Source of the DNA: Streptococcus sciuri
GTDB lineage: Bacteria > Bacillota > Bacilli > Lactobacillales > Streptococcaceae
DNA length: 64,000 nucleotides
Direction of reading: 5' to 3'
NCBI RefSeq assembly: GCF_024814375.1
Contig: NZ_JANUXX010000001.1
Coordinates: 62,001 to 126,000 of the forward strand
The notes beneath the pieces are model-generated. The model made no database searches, was not told where the DNA came from, and saw only the letters and a list, made by a program, of their open reading frames with translations. Below are positions 9,127-19,441 of the stretch, piece after piece; position 1 is the first letter of the stretch; each line of letters opens with the position of its first letter. The translations under genes were made by a program, and so were the position numbers.

Positions 9127-10381
9127 ACGACTAGCATTTTTTCGTCTCAACATGTTTCAGCGTCTGCGTCTGCAATTTATTGCTATTGCAACAGTAGCTA
9201 TCTCTGTTATTTTAGGTACGGTTTTTGTTATTAGTGCACTGGTTGTTGACAATCAAAGTAATGCTCAAATTAACAATATTCTCACTGTGCTGTCAGATAA
9301 TGGTGGTGCTTTTCCAAAATTATCCGAAACAAGTCAAGTACTGGGCGAGCCTGTGACTGAGGATACACTTAGCCATTATTCCTATTTCAGTGCTATCTTA
9401 TCTCGAAATAATGAGATAAAGTCACTAAATATTGGTCATATCAAAGCGTTAGGAGAGAAAGACGCAAAAAGGTACAGTCATGGTATTTTCAGAGTTGGAA
9501 ATGAAGTAGGGCGTCTACGTATTTCAGGTGTGCCTTATGCTTACAAGGTCACTAAGCAAAAAAATAAGACCTATCTTCTTGTTGTGCTAGATGTTTCTGT
9601 CTTTGCTTCCACATCTCATAGGCTGCTTAATACTGCTATTTGGCTTAGTAGTGCTTGTCTTGCTTTCTTTATTTTAGTAATTGTCATTTTTTCAGGGCGT
9701 GTCATTCGTCCCTTTGTCAATAATTACAAAAAACAGCGTCGTTTTATCACCAATGCAGGGCATGAACTCAAAACACCTCTAGCGATTATCTCTGCTAATA
9801 ATGAACTGGAAGAGCTGATGAACGGAGAATCTGAGTGGACAAAATCCACTAAAGATCAGATTGAGCGTTTGACCGGTCTTATCAATGCCTTGGTCACGCA
9901 AGCGAGATTAGAAGAACAGCCAGAGTTGATGTTAAAAGATTTGAATTTTTCTGCTATTGCAGAAGATGCTGCGGAGGATTTTAAAGGACCTATTCTTCGT
10001 GACGGCAAATCGTTTGAGATGTCCATTCAGCCAAATATTCACATCAAAGCAGAAGAAAAATCTCTCTTTGAACTTGTTACGATACTGGTTGATAATGCTA
10101 ATAAATACTGTGATGCGGGCGGTAAAGTCAGTGTGCTACTCACAAAGCCAAGGCGCAACAGACGATCTCGATTGGTGGTCTCAAACACTTACGTTGCAGG
10201 ACGTGATATTGATTATAATCGCTTCTTTGAGCGTTTTTATAGAGCGGACGAGTCACATCATAGTGAGACATCAGGTTATGGCATTGGTTTGTCTATCGCA
10301 GAGAGTATGGTACATCTCTTTAAAGGAAGTATTAAGGTCACATATAAGGACGACACGATTCACTTTATCGTCTTTTTGTAG
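9119..10381 (+). CDS. relS: Sensor histidine kinase RelS
   Basis: A 420-residue membrane kinase. Membrane segments at about 17-42 and 172-193 bracket an extracytoplasmic sensor region of about 130 residues. The dimerisation box has His215 (GHELKTP), the N box is LVDNANKYC and the G2 box is GYGIGLS. The usual DxGxG box is replaced by a SNT-type segment, as in several streptococcal kinases. I chose the ATG at 9119, with GAGG 6 nt upstream, over a TTG at 9107. It overlaps relR by 8 nt. Confidence 0.88.
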   Translation: MNRRLAFFRLNMFQRLRLQFIAIATVAISVILGTVFVISALVVDNQSNAQINNILTVLSDNGGAFPKLSETSQVLGEPVTEDTLSHYSYFSAILSRNNEIKSLNIGHIKALGEKDAKRYSHGIFRVGNEVGRLRISGVPYAYKVTKQKNKTYLLVVLDVSVFASTSHRLLNTAIWLSSACLAFFILVIVIFSGRVIRPFVNNYKKQRRFITNAGHELKTPLAIISANNELEELMNGESEWTKSTKDQIERLTGLINALVTQARLEEQPELMLKDLNFSAIAEDAAEDFKGPILRDGKSFEMSIQPNIHIKAEEKSLFELVTILVDNANKYCDAGGKVSVLLTKPRRNRRSRLVVSNTYVAGRDIDYNRFFERFYRADESHHSETSGYGIGLSIAESMVHLFKGSIKVTYKDDTIHFIVFL

Positions 10382-10389
10382 TTCAGATA

Positions 10390-10398
10390 TGCTAGACT
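10390..10398 (+). promoter_or_regulatory. Extended -10 promoter before the quinone-reductase-like gene
   Basis: TGC-TAGACT at 10390-10398 directly after relS; start near 10405. Confidence 0.45.
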
Positions 10399-10450
10399 CT
10401 GGTAAGTCGCTAACTGAACGAAATACAAAATAATATAGGGAGTTAAGGCA

Positions 10451-11404
10451 ATGAAAGCTGTAGTTGTACATCAGGCAGGAGACAGTAGTGTTTTAAAGGT
10501 GACTCAGATTGCTAAACCGCAAGTGAAATCAGGTTGGTCTTTGGTGAAAATTATGGGATTTGGGATTAATCGTTCTGAAATTTTTACCAGACAAGGCTTG
10601 TCGCCGAGTGTCACCTTTCCAAGGATTCTTGGGATAGAATGTGTTGGCGTCATTGAAGAGACCACGGACGAGCAACGTTTGTCAGTTGGTCAAAAAATCA
10701 TTTCGATTATGGGAGAGATGGGCAGAGATTTTGATGGCTCGTATGCAGAGTACGTGCTTTTGCCAAATGAACAGATTTATCCTGTTTCAACGACGTTAGA
10801 TTGGAAAACATTGGCTACAATTCCAGAAACTTATTATACTGCTTTTGGAGCTTATCAAAATCTAAAAATAACTTCCCATGATAGGATTTTGGTGCGAGGT
10901 GGTGCAAGTGGTGTTGGAACTGCTTTTGTAAAATTGGTAAAAGCTAAATTTTCTGACGTGAAAGTCTATGCAAGTGTGCGCAATACGGCTAAAAAAGCGC
11001 AACTTTTGGATGCTGGATATGATGATTTGGTTAGTGATGATAATGGTGTGCTAAAGACAGATGTGACATTCACGAAAATCTTAGAATTAGTTGGGCCTGC
11101 CACCATCAAAGACAGTCTAGGGCATTTGCAAGAAGATGGAATGATTTGTTCCTGCGGTCAATTGGGACGAAAATGGTATCTGGAAGAATTTGATCCGATT
11201 ATGGAACTTAAAAATAATGTCTATTTGACAACATTTTATTCAGGTAATGTTTCACAGAAGAAAATTCAAAAAATGTTGACTTATATTGAGCAAGAACAAG
11301 TAGATGTTCGTCCTGAGCGTGTATTTGATTTAGAAACTATTCAAAAGGCACATGATTATTTAGAAAGTGATGTGGCATTTGGTAAGGTCATTGTTTTAAA
11401 TTAA
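10451..11404 (+). CDS. Zinc-independent MDR oxidoreductase (quinone reductase-like)
   Basis: A 317-residue medium-chain reductase without the zinc ligands: the GHE motif is replaced by GIECVG and there is no cysteine lobe. The NADPH-binding loop GGASGVGT is at about 152-159. It resembles the quinone oxidoreductase/enoyl reductase branch. Substrate unknown. The next gene starts 10 nt downstream, so the two oxidoreductases form an operon. Confidence 0.85.
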   Translation: MKAVVVHQAGDSSVLKVTQIAKPQVKSGWSLVKIMGFGINRSEIFTRQGLSPSVTFPRILGIECVGVIEETTDEQRLSVGQKIISIMGEMGRDFDGSYAEYVLLPNEQIYPVSTTLDWKTLATIPETYYTAFGAYQNLKITSHDRILVRGGASGVGTAFVKLVKAKFSDVKVYASVRNTAKKAQLLDAGYDDLVSDDNGVLKTDVTFTKILELVGPATIKDSLGHLQEDGMICSCGQLGRKWYLEEFDPIMELKNNVYLTTFYSGNVSQKKIQKMLTYIEQEQVDVRPERVFDLETIQKAHDYLESDVAFGKVIVLN

Positions 11405-11414
11405 GGAGAAAAAT

Positions 11415-12305
11415 ATGCATAAGGTAGGTATTATTGGTTTAGGAAATGTCGGCAGTACTCTGTCAAATAATCTCGTACAGTCAGGTGCAGTAGATGAGCT
11501 TGTATTGATTGACAAAAGGAAGGACAAACTTTTAGCAGATAAGCTGGATTTGGAGGATAGTTTTGCTGCAAGTGGGCATTTTGTTACGATAAAGACAAAT
11601 GACTACACAGAACTTTCGGATGCAGAGCTTGTCGTTATCTCAGTTGGAGACATTAAAGCTTATTTTGGGGATAATCCTGATCGTTGGGTTGAGCTAGCGA
11701 TTAACCGCAAAAATGTTATAGAGATTAGTCAACAACTTAAAAAGATAACTTTTTCTGGTATTATCATCGTTATCTCAAACCCTTGTGACGCTATCACAAC
11801 ATTGCTCCAAAAGGAATTGAATTATCCAACTGATAAAATCTTTGGCACAGGGACTTTGCTTGATACTAGTCGCCTCAAAAGACAGTTGTGGCAGGAAACA
11901 GGTATTGCTCCTAGCTCTTTATCAGGTTATGTGTTGGGTGAACATGGTGATTCGCAGTTTATCGCTTGGTCAACAATTGATGATGTTTTGCTATCAGGTA
12001 TTGAGCGTACGCATTTTGAAGAAAGTGTTCGTAAGGGAGGGCAGGCTGTTTTCAATGGCAAGCGTTATACCAATTTTGCCATCGCCAAATGCTGTCAGCA
12101 ATTAATAGAAGCTGTTTTTCAAGATAGTCATTCTATCTATCCTGTTTCTACTTATCATCAAGAGTTTGGAGTATATATCAGCTATCCTGCTATTATTGGT
12201 AGAAAAGGCATTCTTTCAACTTATCCTCTTTCTTTGAATACGGAAGAAGAGAAAAAAATGCAACTGTCAGCACAAGCCATCTTATCCAAAACCTCTTCAA
12301 AATAA
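11415..12305 (+). CDS. L-2-hydroxyacid dehydrogenase, HicDH-like member of the LDH family
   Basis: A 296-residue lactate/malate dehydrogenase-fold enzyme. NAD motif GLGNVGS at 8-14, substrate Arg in DTSRLK, catalytic His in GEHGDSQ. The active-site loop is not that of true LDH; a longer segment (GDIKAYFGDNPDRW) resembles L-2-hydroxyisocaproate dehydrogenases, which interconvert branched 2-oxo and 2-hydroxy acids. That substrate is an inference from the loop. Preceded by AAGGAG and cotranscribed with the upstream reductase. Confidence 0.87.
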   Translation: MHKVGIIGLGNVGSTLSNNLVQSGAVDELVLIDKRKDKLLADKLDLEDSFAASGHFVTIKTNDYTELSDAELVVISVGDIKAYFGDNPDRWVELAINRKNVIEISQQLKKITFSGIIIVISNPCDAITTLLQKELNYPTDKIFGTGTLLDTSRLKRQLWQETGIAPSSLSGYVLGEHGDSQFIAWSTIDDVLLSGIERTHFEESVRKGGQAVFNGKRYTNFAIAKCCQQLIEAVFQDSHSIYPVSTYHQEFGVYISYPAIIGRKGILSTYPLSLNTEEEKKMQLSAQAILSKTSSK

Positions 12306-12330
12306 AAAAGCAGTCCTAGACTGCTTTTTT
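12304..12330 (+). terminator. Terminator after the hydroxyacid dehydrogenase gene
   Basis: AAAAAAGCAGTC / GACTGCTTTTTT with a 3-nt loop; symmetric A/T runs. Confidence 0.9.
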
Positions 12331-12493
12331 ATGTATTTTATGATATAATAAATTTTTGGATTTGTGCTTATGAACCATTGAAAAATGCTTTTTGTTACTG
12401 GATATTTTAGAGTGCGCTATCATGTCAACAGTCGCTTTTTTAATGGTTTTATATTACAATGAAAATGATTAAAATGTATAAAAGAGTAGTAAC

Positions 12494-13372
12494 ATGACAA
12501 AAAAGATTGGACTTGGAAAAGCTCATAGTAAGATTATTTTGATGGGAGAACATTCGGTAGTGTATGGCTACCCAGCAATTGCTCTTCCTCTGAAAAATAT
12601 TGAAGTAGTTTGTCAAGTGACCAAGGGGAGTCATCCTTTAAAACTTGATGTAACAGATCCGCTTGCCATGGCTATTTTTGCAGCACTTGAACATTTAAAA
12701 AAGCAAGAGGAGAGGTTGGAATTTCATATCCAATCTCAAGTGCCCAAAAAGCGTGGCATGGGTTCTTCAGCAGCGGTAGCGATTGCTGCCATTCGTGGTG
12801 TTTTTGATTATTTTGAGGAAGAATTGTCGCTTGAGACACTAGAGTATCTGGTTAATCAAGCAGAGATGATTGCTCACACGAATCCCAGTGGACTTGATGC
12901 TAAAGCTTGCCTCAGTGAAGTAGCGATTAAATTTATACGAAATATGGGCTTTTCAGAGGTCGCACTCAACCTTGACGCTCACTTACTGATTGCAGATACG
13001 GGTGTTTATGGGCATACCAGTGAGGCAGTTGAGAAAGTTAAGCAATTGGGAGCACAAGCTCTGCCCTTATTACAACAACTTGGTGATTTAGCTGAAGTAG
13101 CGGAAAAGAGTATCTCAACAGGTCAATTAAAAGAGCTTGGAGAAAGTATGTTTGTAGCGCATGAGGTACTAAAGCGGCTTGGTGTTAGTAGTTCAGAGTG
13201 TGATCATCTTGTCTCTATTGCAAAATCTCAAGGAGCCATTGGTGCTAAGATGACAGGTGGCGGATTAGGTGGCTGTATCATCGCACTTGTTAAAAGTCAA
13301 GAAAAAGCGGATAAACTAAGTAGTCTATTAAAGAAAGAAGGAGCAGTCAATATATGGATGGAAAAACTGTGA
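12494..13372 (+). CDS. mvaK1: Mevalonate kinase
   Basis: A 292-residue GHMP kinase phosphorylating mevalonate, the first of three ATP-using steps to isopentenyl diphosphate. N-terminal KAHSKIILMGEHSVVYG and the ATP loop RGMGSSAAV at about 90-98 are typical, as is the C-terminal GAKMTGGGLGG. It opens a cluster of five overlapping genes. The ribosome site is weak and the predicted leader short (-10-like TAAAAT at 12470-12475). Confidence 0.95.
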   Translation: MTKKIGLGKAHSKIILMGEHSVVYGYPAIALPLKNIEVVCQVTKGSHPLKLDVTDPLAMAIFAALEHLKKQEERLEFHIQSQVPKKRGMGSSAAVAIAAIRGVFDYFEEELSLETLEYLVNQAEMIAHTNPSGLDAKACLSEVAIKFIRNMGFSEVALNLDAHLLIADTGVYGHTSEAVEKVKQLGAQALPLLQQLGDLAEVAEKSISTGQLKELGESMFVAHEVLKRLGVSSSECDHLVSIAKSQGAIGAKMTGGGLGGCIIALVKSQEKADKLSSLLKKEGAVNIWMEKL

Positions 13373-14288
13373 GTGCCAAGTCTTATGCCAATATTGCGAT
13401 TATCAAATATTGGGGGAAAGAGGACAGTCAAAAGATGATTCCTTCAACGAGTAGCATCTCCTTGACACTAAAAGATATGTTTACGCAGACGACTCTCACC
13501 TGTTTGCCAGAGGATGCAACGAGTGACTTATTTTATATTGATGGTAAACTTCAAAGTGAAGCTGAACATGCTAAGATGGCTGCTGTTTTAGATGATTTCC
13601 GAGCAGGCAAGCAACAATTTGTTCGTATTGATACAATCAATAATATGCCAACATCAGCAGGACTTTCATCAAGCTCTAGCGGTTTGTCTGCCTTGATTTT
13701 AGCGGCTAATCAGTTGTTTGAGACGCACTTAACTCAAAAAGAGCTTTCTCAAGTGGCGAAATTTGCATCTGGCTCCTCATCGCGATCTTTTTTTGGTCCT
13801 CTTGTTGCTTGGGATAAAGACAGCGGAGAGGTTTATCCTGTGGAGACCAAGTTGAAATTAGCTATGATTATGCTTGTGCTTAGTGACCAAAAAAAACTTA
13901 TCTCCAGTCGTGAGGGGATGAAACGTTCTCATGATACCTCCCCTCGATTTCAAACGTGGATTGAACAGTCTGAAAAGGACTATTCCCAAATGCTAAGCTA
14001 TTTGGCTACAGGTGACTTTGAAAAAGTTGGAGAGCTGACAGAGCAAAATGCTCTTGCTATGCATGCGACAACTATGACAGCAAAGCCAGCATTTTCTTAT
14101 CTAACAGAGCAGTCTTATGAGGCAATGGAGAGAGTTCGTTTTCTTCGCAAACAAGGAGAGCGCTGTTATTTCACCATGGACGCAGGGCCTAACGTAAAGG
14201 TGCTTTGCTTAGAAGAGGATTTAGATCGTTTAGCAACGATTTTTGGGAAAGATTATACGATTATCGCTTCTAGGACAAAGGAGATGAG

Positions 14289-14292
<4 letters not shown>
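13354..14292 (+). CDS. mvaD: Diphosphomevalonate decarboxylase
   Basis: A 312-residue GHMP-fold enzyme converting mevalonate 5-diphosphate to isopentenyl diphosphate with ATP. The N-terminal SYANIAIIKYWGK, the SAGLSSSSSGLSA phosphate loop and the FTMDAGPNV segment near residue 270 are diagnostic. It overlaps the mevalonate kinase gene by 19 nt and has its own AAGGAG (13338-13343) inside that gene. It precedes the kinase that supplies its substrate, the usual streptococcal order. Confidence 0.95.
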
Positions 14293-16320
<2,028 letters not shown>

Positions 16321-16321
<1 letters not shown>

Positions 16322-16539
16322 TGATTACACTATGTTATAGTGATGCTTATCAGATAGAGCGCAAGCAGGTTTATGACACCCCTGATGCATTTATGTTAGC
16401 GTTATCAGGTTGCGTTACTTTACCTGACTCGACTCCGATTCTAAGTGTCACTTATAAAGAAGAAGACCTTGGTTATAAAGGAATCTTCGGTGATTTATAT
16501 AAAACATTTAGTTCATTTGACTGGTCAGTTTTTGATTAA
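16321..16539 (+). CDS. DUF4649 family small protein
   Basis: A 72-residue soluble protein matching the streptococcal DUF4649 family as I remember it; function unknown. The ATG at 16321 shares its A with the fni TGA and follows AGAGGG by 6 nt; a TTG at 16318 is the less likely start. Its position at the end of the mevalonate operon may only be hitch-hiking. A terminator follows. Confidence 0.75.
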
Positions 16540-16564
16540 ATAGATTTTATCATTACAAAGAATA

Positions 16565-16594
16565 AAAAGCTTGGAAGATAACTTCCAAGCTTTT
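16565..16594. terminator. Bidirectional terminator between the mevalonate operon and the hemolysin-III gene
   Basis: 13-bp perfect stem AAAAGCTTGGAAG / CTTCCAAGCTTTT with a 4-nt loop. It overlaps the stop region of the minus-strand gene. Confidence 0.9.
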
Positions 16595-17249
16595 AGAGCA
16601 TACAGTAGACAATAGCGATGTATTGAAGGGCTGATGCAAACAAGATGAAAAGATGCCAAATCATATGATCATAAGGATGCTTGCGAGCGTAAAAGATAGC
16701 ACCAATAGTATAGCAAAGCCCTCCTGCTATCATCAATATCCAAAAGATTACGCCAGTCTTTGTTACAATAACAGGTAAGATAAAGATAGCCAACCACCCC
16801 ATTATGAGATAGAGTAAAAGACTAAATTTTTCATTAATCTGTTTAGCGAAAATCTTATATAAAATACCAAAGATAGTCGTTCCCCATTGTAAAAGAATAA
16901 TAGTATAACCAAGCCAACCACCTACTAAAGAGAGTGCTACAGGTGTATAACTCCCCGCGATAGCGATATAAATCATTGAATGATCAATAATGCGTAAGAC
17001 GTATTTCTGCGGTGAATGATAAGCCATGGAGTGGTAGATAGTTGATGATAAAAACATGAGAAACAGGCTTATCACAAAGATAGACATTCCAATAGAAGGA
17101 GCTAATCCATACTGTTGGTAGCTATATGAAGCTGTGATAGGTAGCAAGATAAGCATAATAAGACTACCTACAGCGTGGGTAACACTGTTGGCGACTTCTT
17201 CGCCAAATGTTAATTGTTTACTCAGTTTCATGGTTTGCGTTGGATTCAT
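16593..17249 (-). CDS. Hemolysin III / PAQR-family membrane protein
   Basis: A 218-residue protein with about seven membrane segments. PAQR-family metal-site motifs are visible: STIYHSM near 67, IDHSMIYI near 88 and the C-terminal MIWHLF. The bacterial family (YqfA/YplQ/Hly-III) is membrane-bound, with debated roles in membrane homeostasis rather than proven hemolysis. ATG at 17249 has AAGGAG 6 nt upstream. It overlaps the upstream DUF1836 gene by 32 nt, so the two form an operon. Confidence 0.88.
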   Translation of the reverse strand: MNPTQTMKLSKQLTFGEEVANSVTHAVGSLIMLILLPITASYSYQQYGLAPSIGMSIFVISLFLMFLSSTIYHSMAYHSPQKYVLRIIDHSMIYIAIAGSYTPVALSLVGGWLGYTIILLQWGTTIFGILYKIFAKQINEKFSLLLYLIMGWLAIFILPVIVTKTGVIFWILMIAGGLCYTIGAIFYARKHPYDHMIWHLFILFASALQYIAIVYCML

Positions 17250-17682
17250 CCTGTTCTCCTTCTAAATTTTGAACGAGTTGTTGCGTTTGGTCATACAGTT
17301 TTAGTGTTTGACACGCTGAAATAATAATCTTAGGTAATTCTTCTTTTTCTTGATTGTTCATACAAGCGACAAAGCTGTCATAACTTTGTTGAGACTGGCC
17401 ATTAGCTGTTAATATGGCAAGAGTTTGGCTGATTTCTTGGATTGAAAAAACATTTTTTAGTGCTGTAATAGCAATTAAACGTGCCAGATGCTTGCGGTTA
17501 TATTTTTTCTTCATGGGTTTGGTGAGCTGTGCGTGTTTGACATAATTGTTCACCATTGAAGCAGTTAAACCTTTACCACTTGAGATATTGTTTTGAGTGA
17601 CTTGGTTGACATAGAGTAATACCTGATCGAGATAAAGCTCAATCGTAGGTAACTCATCCCAACTTGGGTAATGATAAGTCAT
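17218..17682 (-). CDS. DUF1836 domain protein, putative DNA-binding regulator
   Basis: A 154-residue protein with the DUF1836 pattern: LPTIELYLDQVL, then a helix-turn-helix-like segment (LTASMVNNYVK) followed by KKYNRKHLARL. The family resembles MerR-type DNA-binding modules; no experimental role is known to me. It leads the operon with the hemolysin-III gene. A 19-bp palindrome overlaps its predicted transcription start, which fits autoregulation (inference). Confidence 0.75.
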   Translation of the reverse strand: MTYHYPSWDELPTIELYLDQVLLYVNQVTQNNISSGKGLTASMVNNYVKHAQLTKPMKKKYNRKHLARLIAITALKNVFSIQEISQTLAILTANGQSQQSYDSFVACMNNQEKEELPKIIISACQTLKLYDQTQQLVQNLEGEQDESNANHETE

Positions 17683-17696
17683 GCTACACCTTCTTA

Positions 17697-17720
17697 TCTA
17701 GTATTTATAACTAGATTATA
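17697..17720 (-). promoter_or_regulatory. Promoter and palindromic operator of the DUF1836-hlyIII operon
   Basis: -10 TATAAT on the minus strand at 17715-17720. The palindrome TCTAGT-n7-ACTAGA spans 17697-17715, so it runs from the end of the -10 box through the expected start site near 17708. Confidence 0.6.
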
Positions 17721-17805
17721 AAATTATCAAAAACAAATGTCAAATGAAATCATTGTAGAGTGACTTTTTTAAAAAATCTGTTCTATCAAATAATGCTACA
17801 ATCTA

Positions 17806-17814
17806 TGCTATAAT
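17806..17814 (+). promoter_or_regulatory. licT promoter (extended -10)
   Basis: TGC-TATAAT at 17806-17814, start near 17821. I see no RAT-like antiterminator hairpin in the 54-nt leader. Confidence 0.65.
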
Positions 17815-17874
17815 AATGTGAATAACAAGTGACTGACAAGTTGTGTAGATACAAGGAGTGTAGTTTAGAGTCTT

Positions 17875-18708
17875 ATGAAGATTGAAAAAGTGTATAACAA
17901 TAATGTCGTACAGTCTAAAAATTTATCTGGTGATGAGATTATTCTTATGGGTACTGGGCTTGGTTTTCAAAAGCGCGCGGGCGATGTTCTAGATGAAAGC
18001 AAGGTTGAAAAGACCTTTGTGTTATATGATAGTGACAAGTTAGAGGACTTTTCACAATTCTACCGAACACTTCCAGAAGTGGAGGTTGAGCTTGTTTTGG
18101 AGTTGATTGCTTATGCTAAAGAAAAGCTTGATGTCACCTTTGAGACAGGTTTTTATATTGGTCTAGCCGATCATATTCACTACGCTATAGAGCGTCATCG
18201 TCAGAATCTTCCTATCCAAAATCCTCTGAGTTGGGAAATCAAAAAATTTTATCCTAAAGAGTATCAATTGGGAAGAAAAGCTGTTCAGATGATTTTAGAG
18301 CGCATGCAACTATTATTGCCAGAGGATGAAATTTCCTCTATTGCCTTGCATTTTATCAACGTACAAAAAGATAAGATAGCTAATGAAGAGAGTTATCATA
18401 TCACTAAAATGGTACATGATATTTTAGGGATTGTTCGCCTTTACTATGGAAAGATTGCTGATGAAGATTCTATTAGTTACAATCGATTTGTGACACATGT
18501 TCAATACTTTGCTCAGCGTGTCAGTAGCGGTCTTATCCAAGGAAAAAATGACAGCTTTCTTTATGAGCAAGTCAAACTTAACTATCCAGCTGCTTTTGCT
18601 TGTACGCAGAGGATAAAGGCTTATGTGAGGTCATCTTATGACTTTGATATGAGTTATGATGAGCAGGTGTATCTCACGATTCATATTTCCCGTTTAGAAA
18701 CCAGTTAA
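17875..18708 (+). CDS. licT: LicT/BglG-family transcription antiterminator, orphan
   Basis: A 277-residue RNA-binding antiterminator: CAT domain 1-58, PRD1 about 65-170, PRD2 about 175-277. The four regulatory histidines are His100, His159, His208 and His270, nearly the LicT numbering, so PTS control should be intact. Such proteins bind a RAT hairpin before beta-glucoside PTS genes. None of these genes and no RAT hairpin are nearby, so the target must be elsewhere or lost. ATG 17875 is the only start; AAGGAG lies 16 nt away, unusually far. Confidence 0.88.
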   Translation: MKIEKVYNNNVVQSKNLSGDEIILMGTGLGFQKRAGDVLDESKVEKTFVLYDSDKLEDFSQFYRTLPEVEVELVLELIAYAKEKLDVTFETGFYIGLADHIHYAIERHRQNLPIQNPLSWEIKKFYPKEYQLGRKAVQMILERMQLLLPEDEISSIALHFINVQKDKIANEESYHITKMVHDILGIVRLYYGKIADEDSISYNRFVTHVQYFAQRVSSGLIQGKNDSFLYEQVKLNYPAAFACTQRIKAYVRSSYDFDMSYDEQVYLTIHISRLETS

Positions 18709-18805
18709 TAAACAGTATTTTTATAAAAAATACGATAAAGAGATGAAAACTATTTCAAAAAGTGGTAAAATAACGGTACTTGCTGTTAGGAGGGACAATC
18801 TTACC

Positions 18806-19408
18806 GTGAATTTTCTTGAATTAAATAAAAAACGACGTGCTGTGAAGCATTTTAATGGCAAATCTGTTGATAAAAAAGATGTACGAACAGCTATTGAAAT
18901 TGCTAGTTTAGCACCTTCAGCACACAACATACAACCGTGGAAGTTTGTGCTTGTCGATGCTAAAAAAGAAGCATTAGCTAGCAGTCTACCTGCATCTAAT
19001 AGAGAACAAGTTCAGCAGGCGGCTTATGTGATTGCTTTGTTTACAGATACTGACTTGGAAAAACGTTCTAGAAAAATTGCACGTATTGGACGTAAGAATT
19101 TGTCAGATAAGTGGATTAGCTATTTCATGGAGACCATGCCAGCTCGTTTTAAGGGTTTTGATGAGGTGACAAAAGGAGAGTATTTGGCACTTAATGCCGG
19201 ACTTGTTGCCATGAATGTTGTACTTGCTTTGACCGACCAAGGGTTTAGCTCTAATATGATTTTAGGATTTGATAAAAGCGTAATCAATGATATTTTGGAT
19301 ATTGATGATCGCTTTCGTCCTGAACTTTTAATAACGGTTGGCTATAGTGATGACAAGCCAGATCCGACTTATCGCTTGCCAGTTGATGAGACTGTGGAAG
19401 AGCGCTAA
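18806..19408 (+). CDS. Nitroreductase family protein
   Basis: A 200-residue FMN-dependent NAD(P)H nitroreductase-fold enzyme; physiological substrate unknown. Typical features are the N-terminal NKKRRAVKHF, APSAHNIQPWKF (FMN phosphate loop) and the C-terminal LLITVGY segment. I chose the GTG at 18806 because AGGAGGG lies at 18788-18794, 11 nt upstream; an ATG at 18743 would add 21 residues not typical of the family. Followed closely by pepV. Confidence 0.87.
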   Translation: MNFLELNKKRRAVKHFNGKSVDKKDVRTAIEIASLAPSAHNIQPWKFVLVDAKKEALASSLPASNREQVQQAAYVIALFTDTDLEKRSRKIARIGRKNLSDKWISYFMETMPARFKGFDEVTKGEYLALNAGLVAMNVVLALTDQGFSSNMILGFDKSVINDILDIDDRFRPELLITVGYSDDKPDPTYRLPVDETVEER

Positions 19409-19441
19409 AGCATAGAAAAATACCTTTGAGGAGGAGAGACG

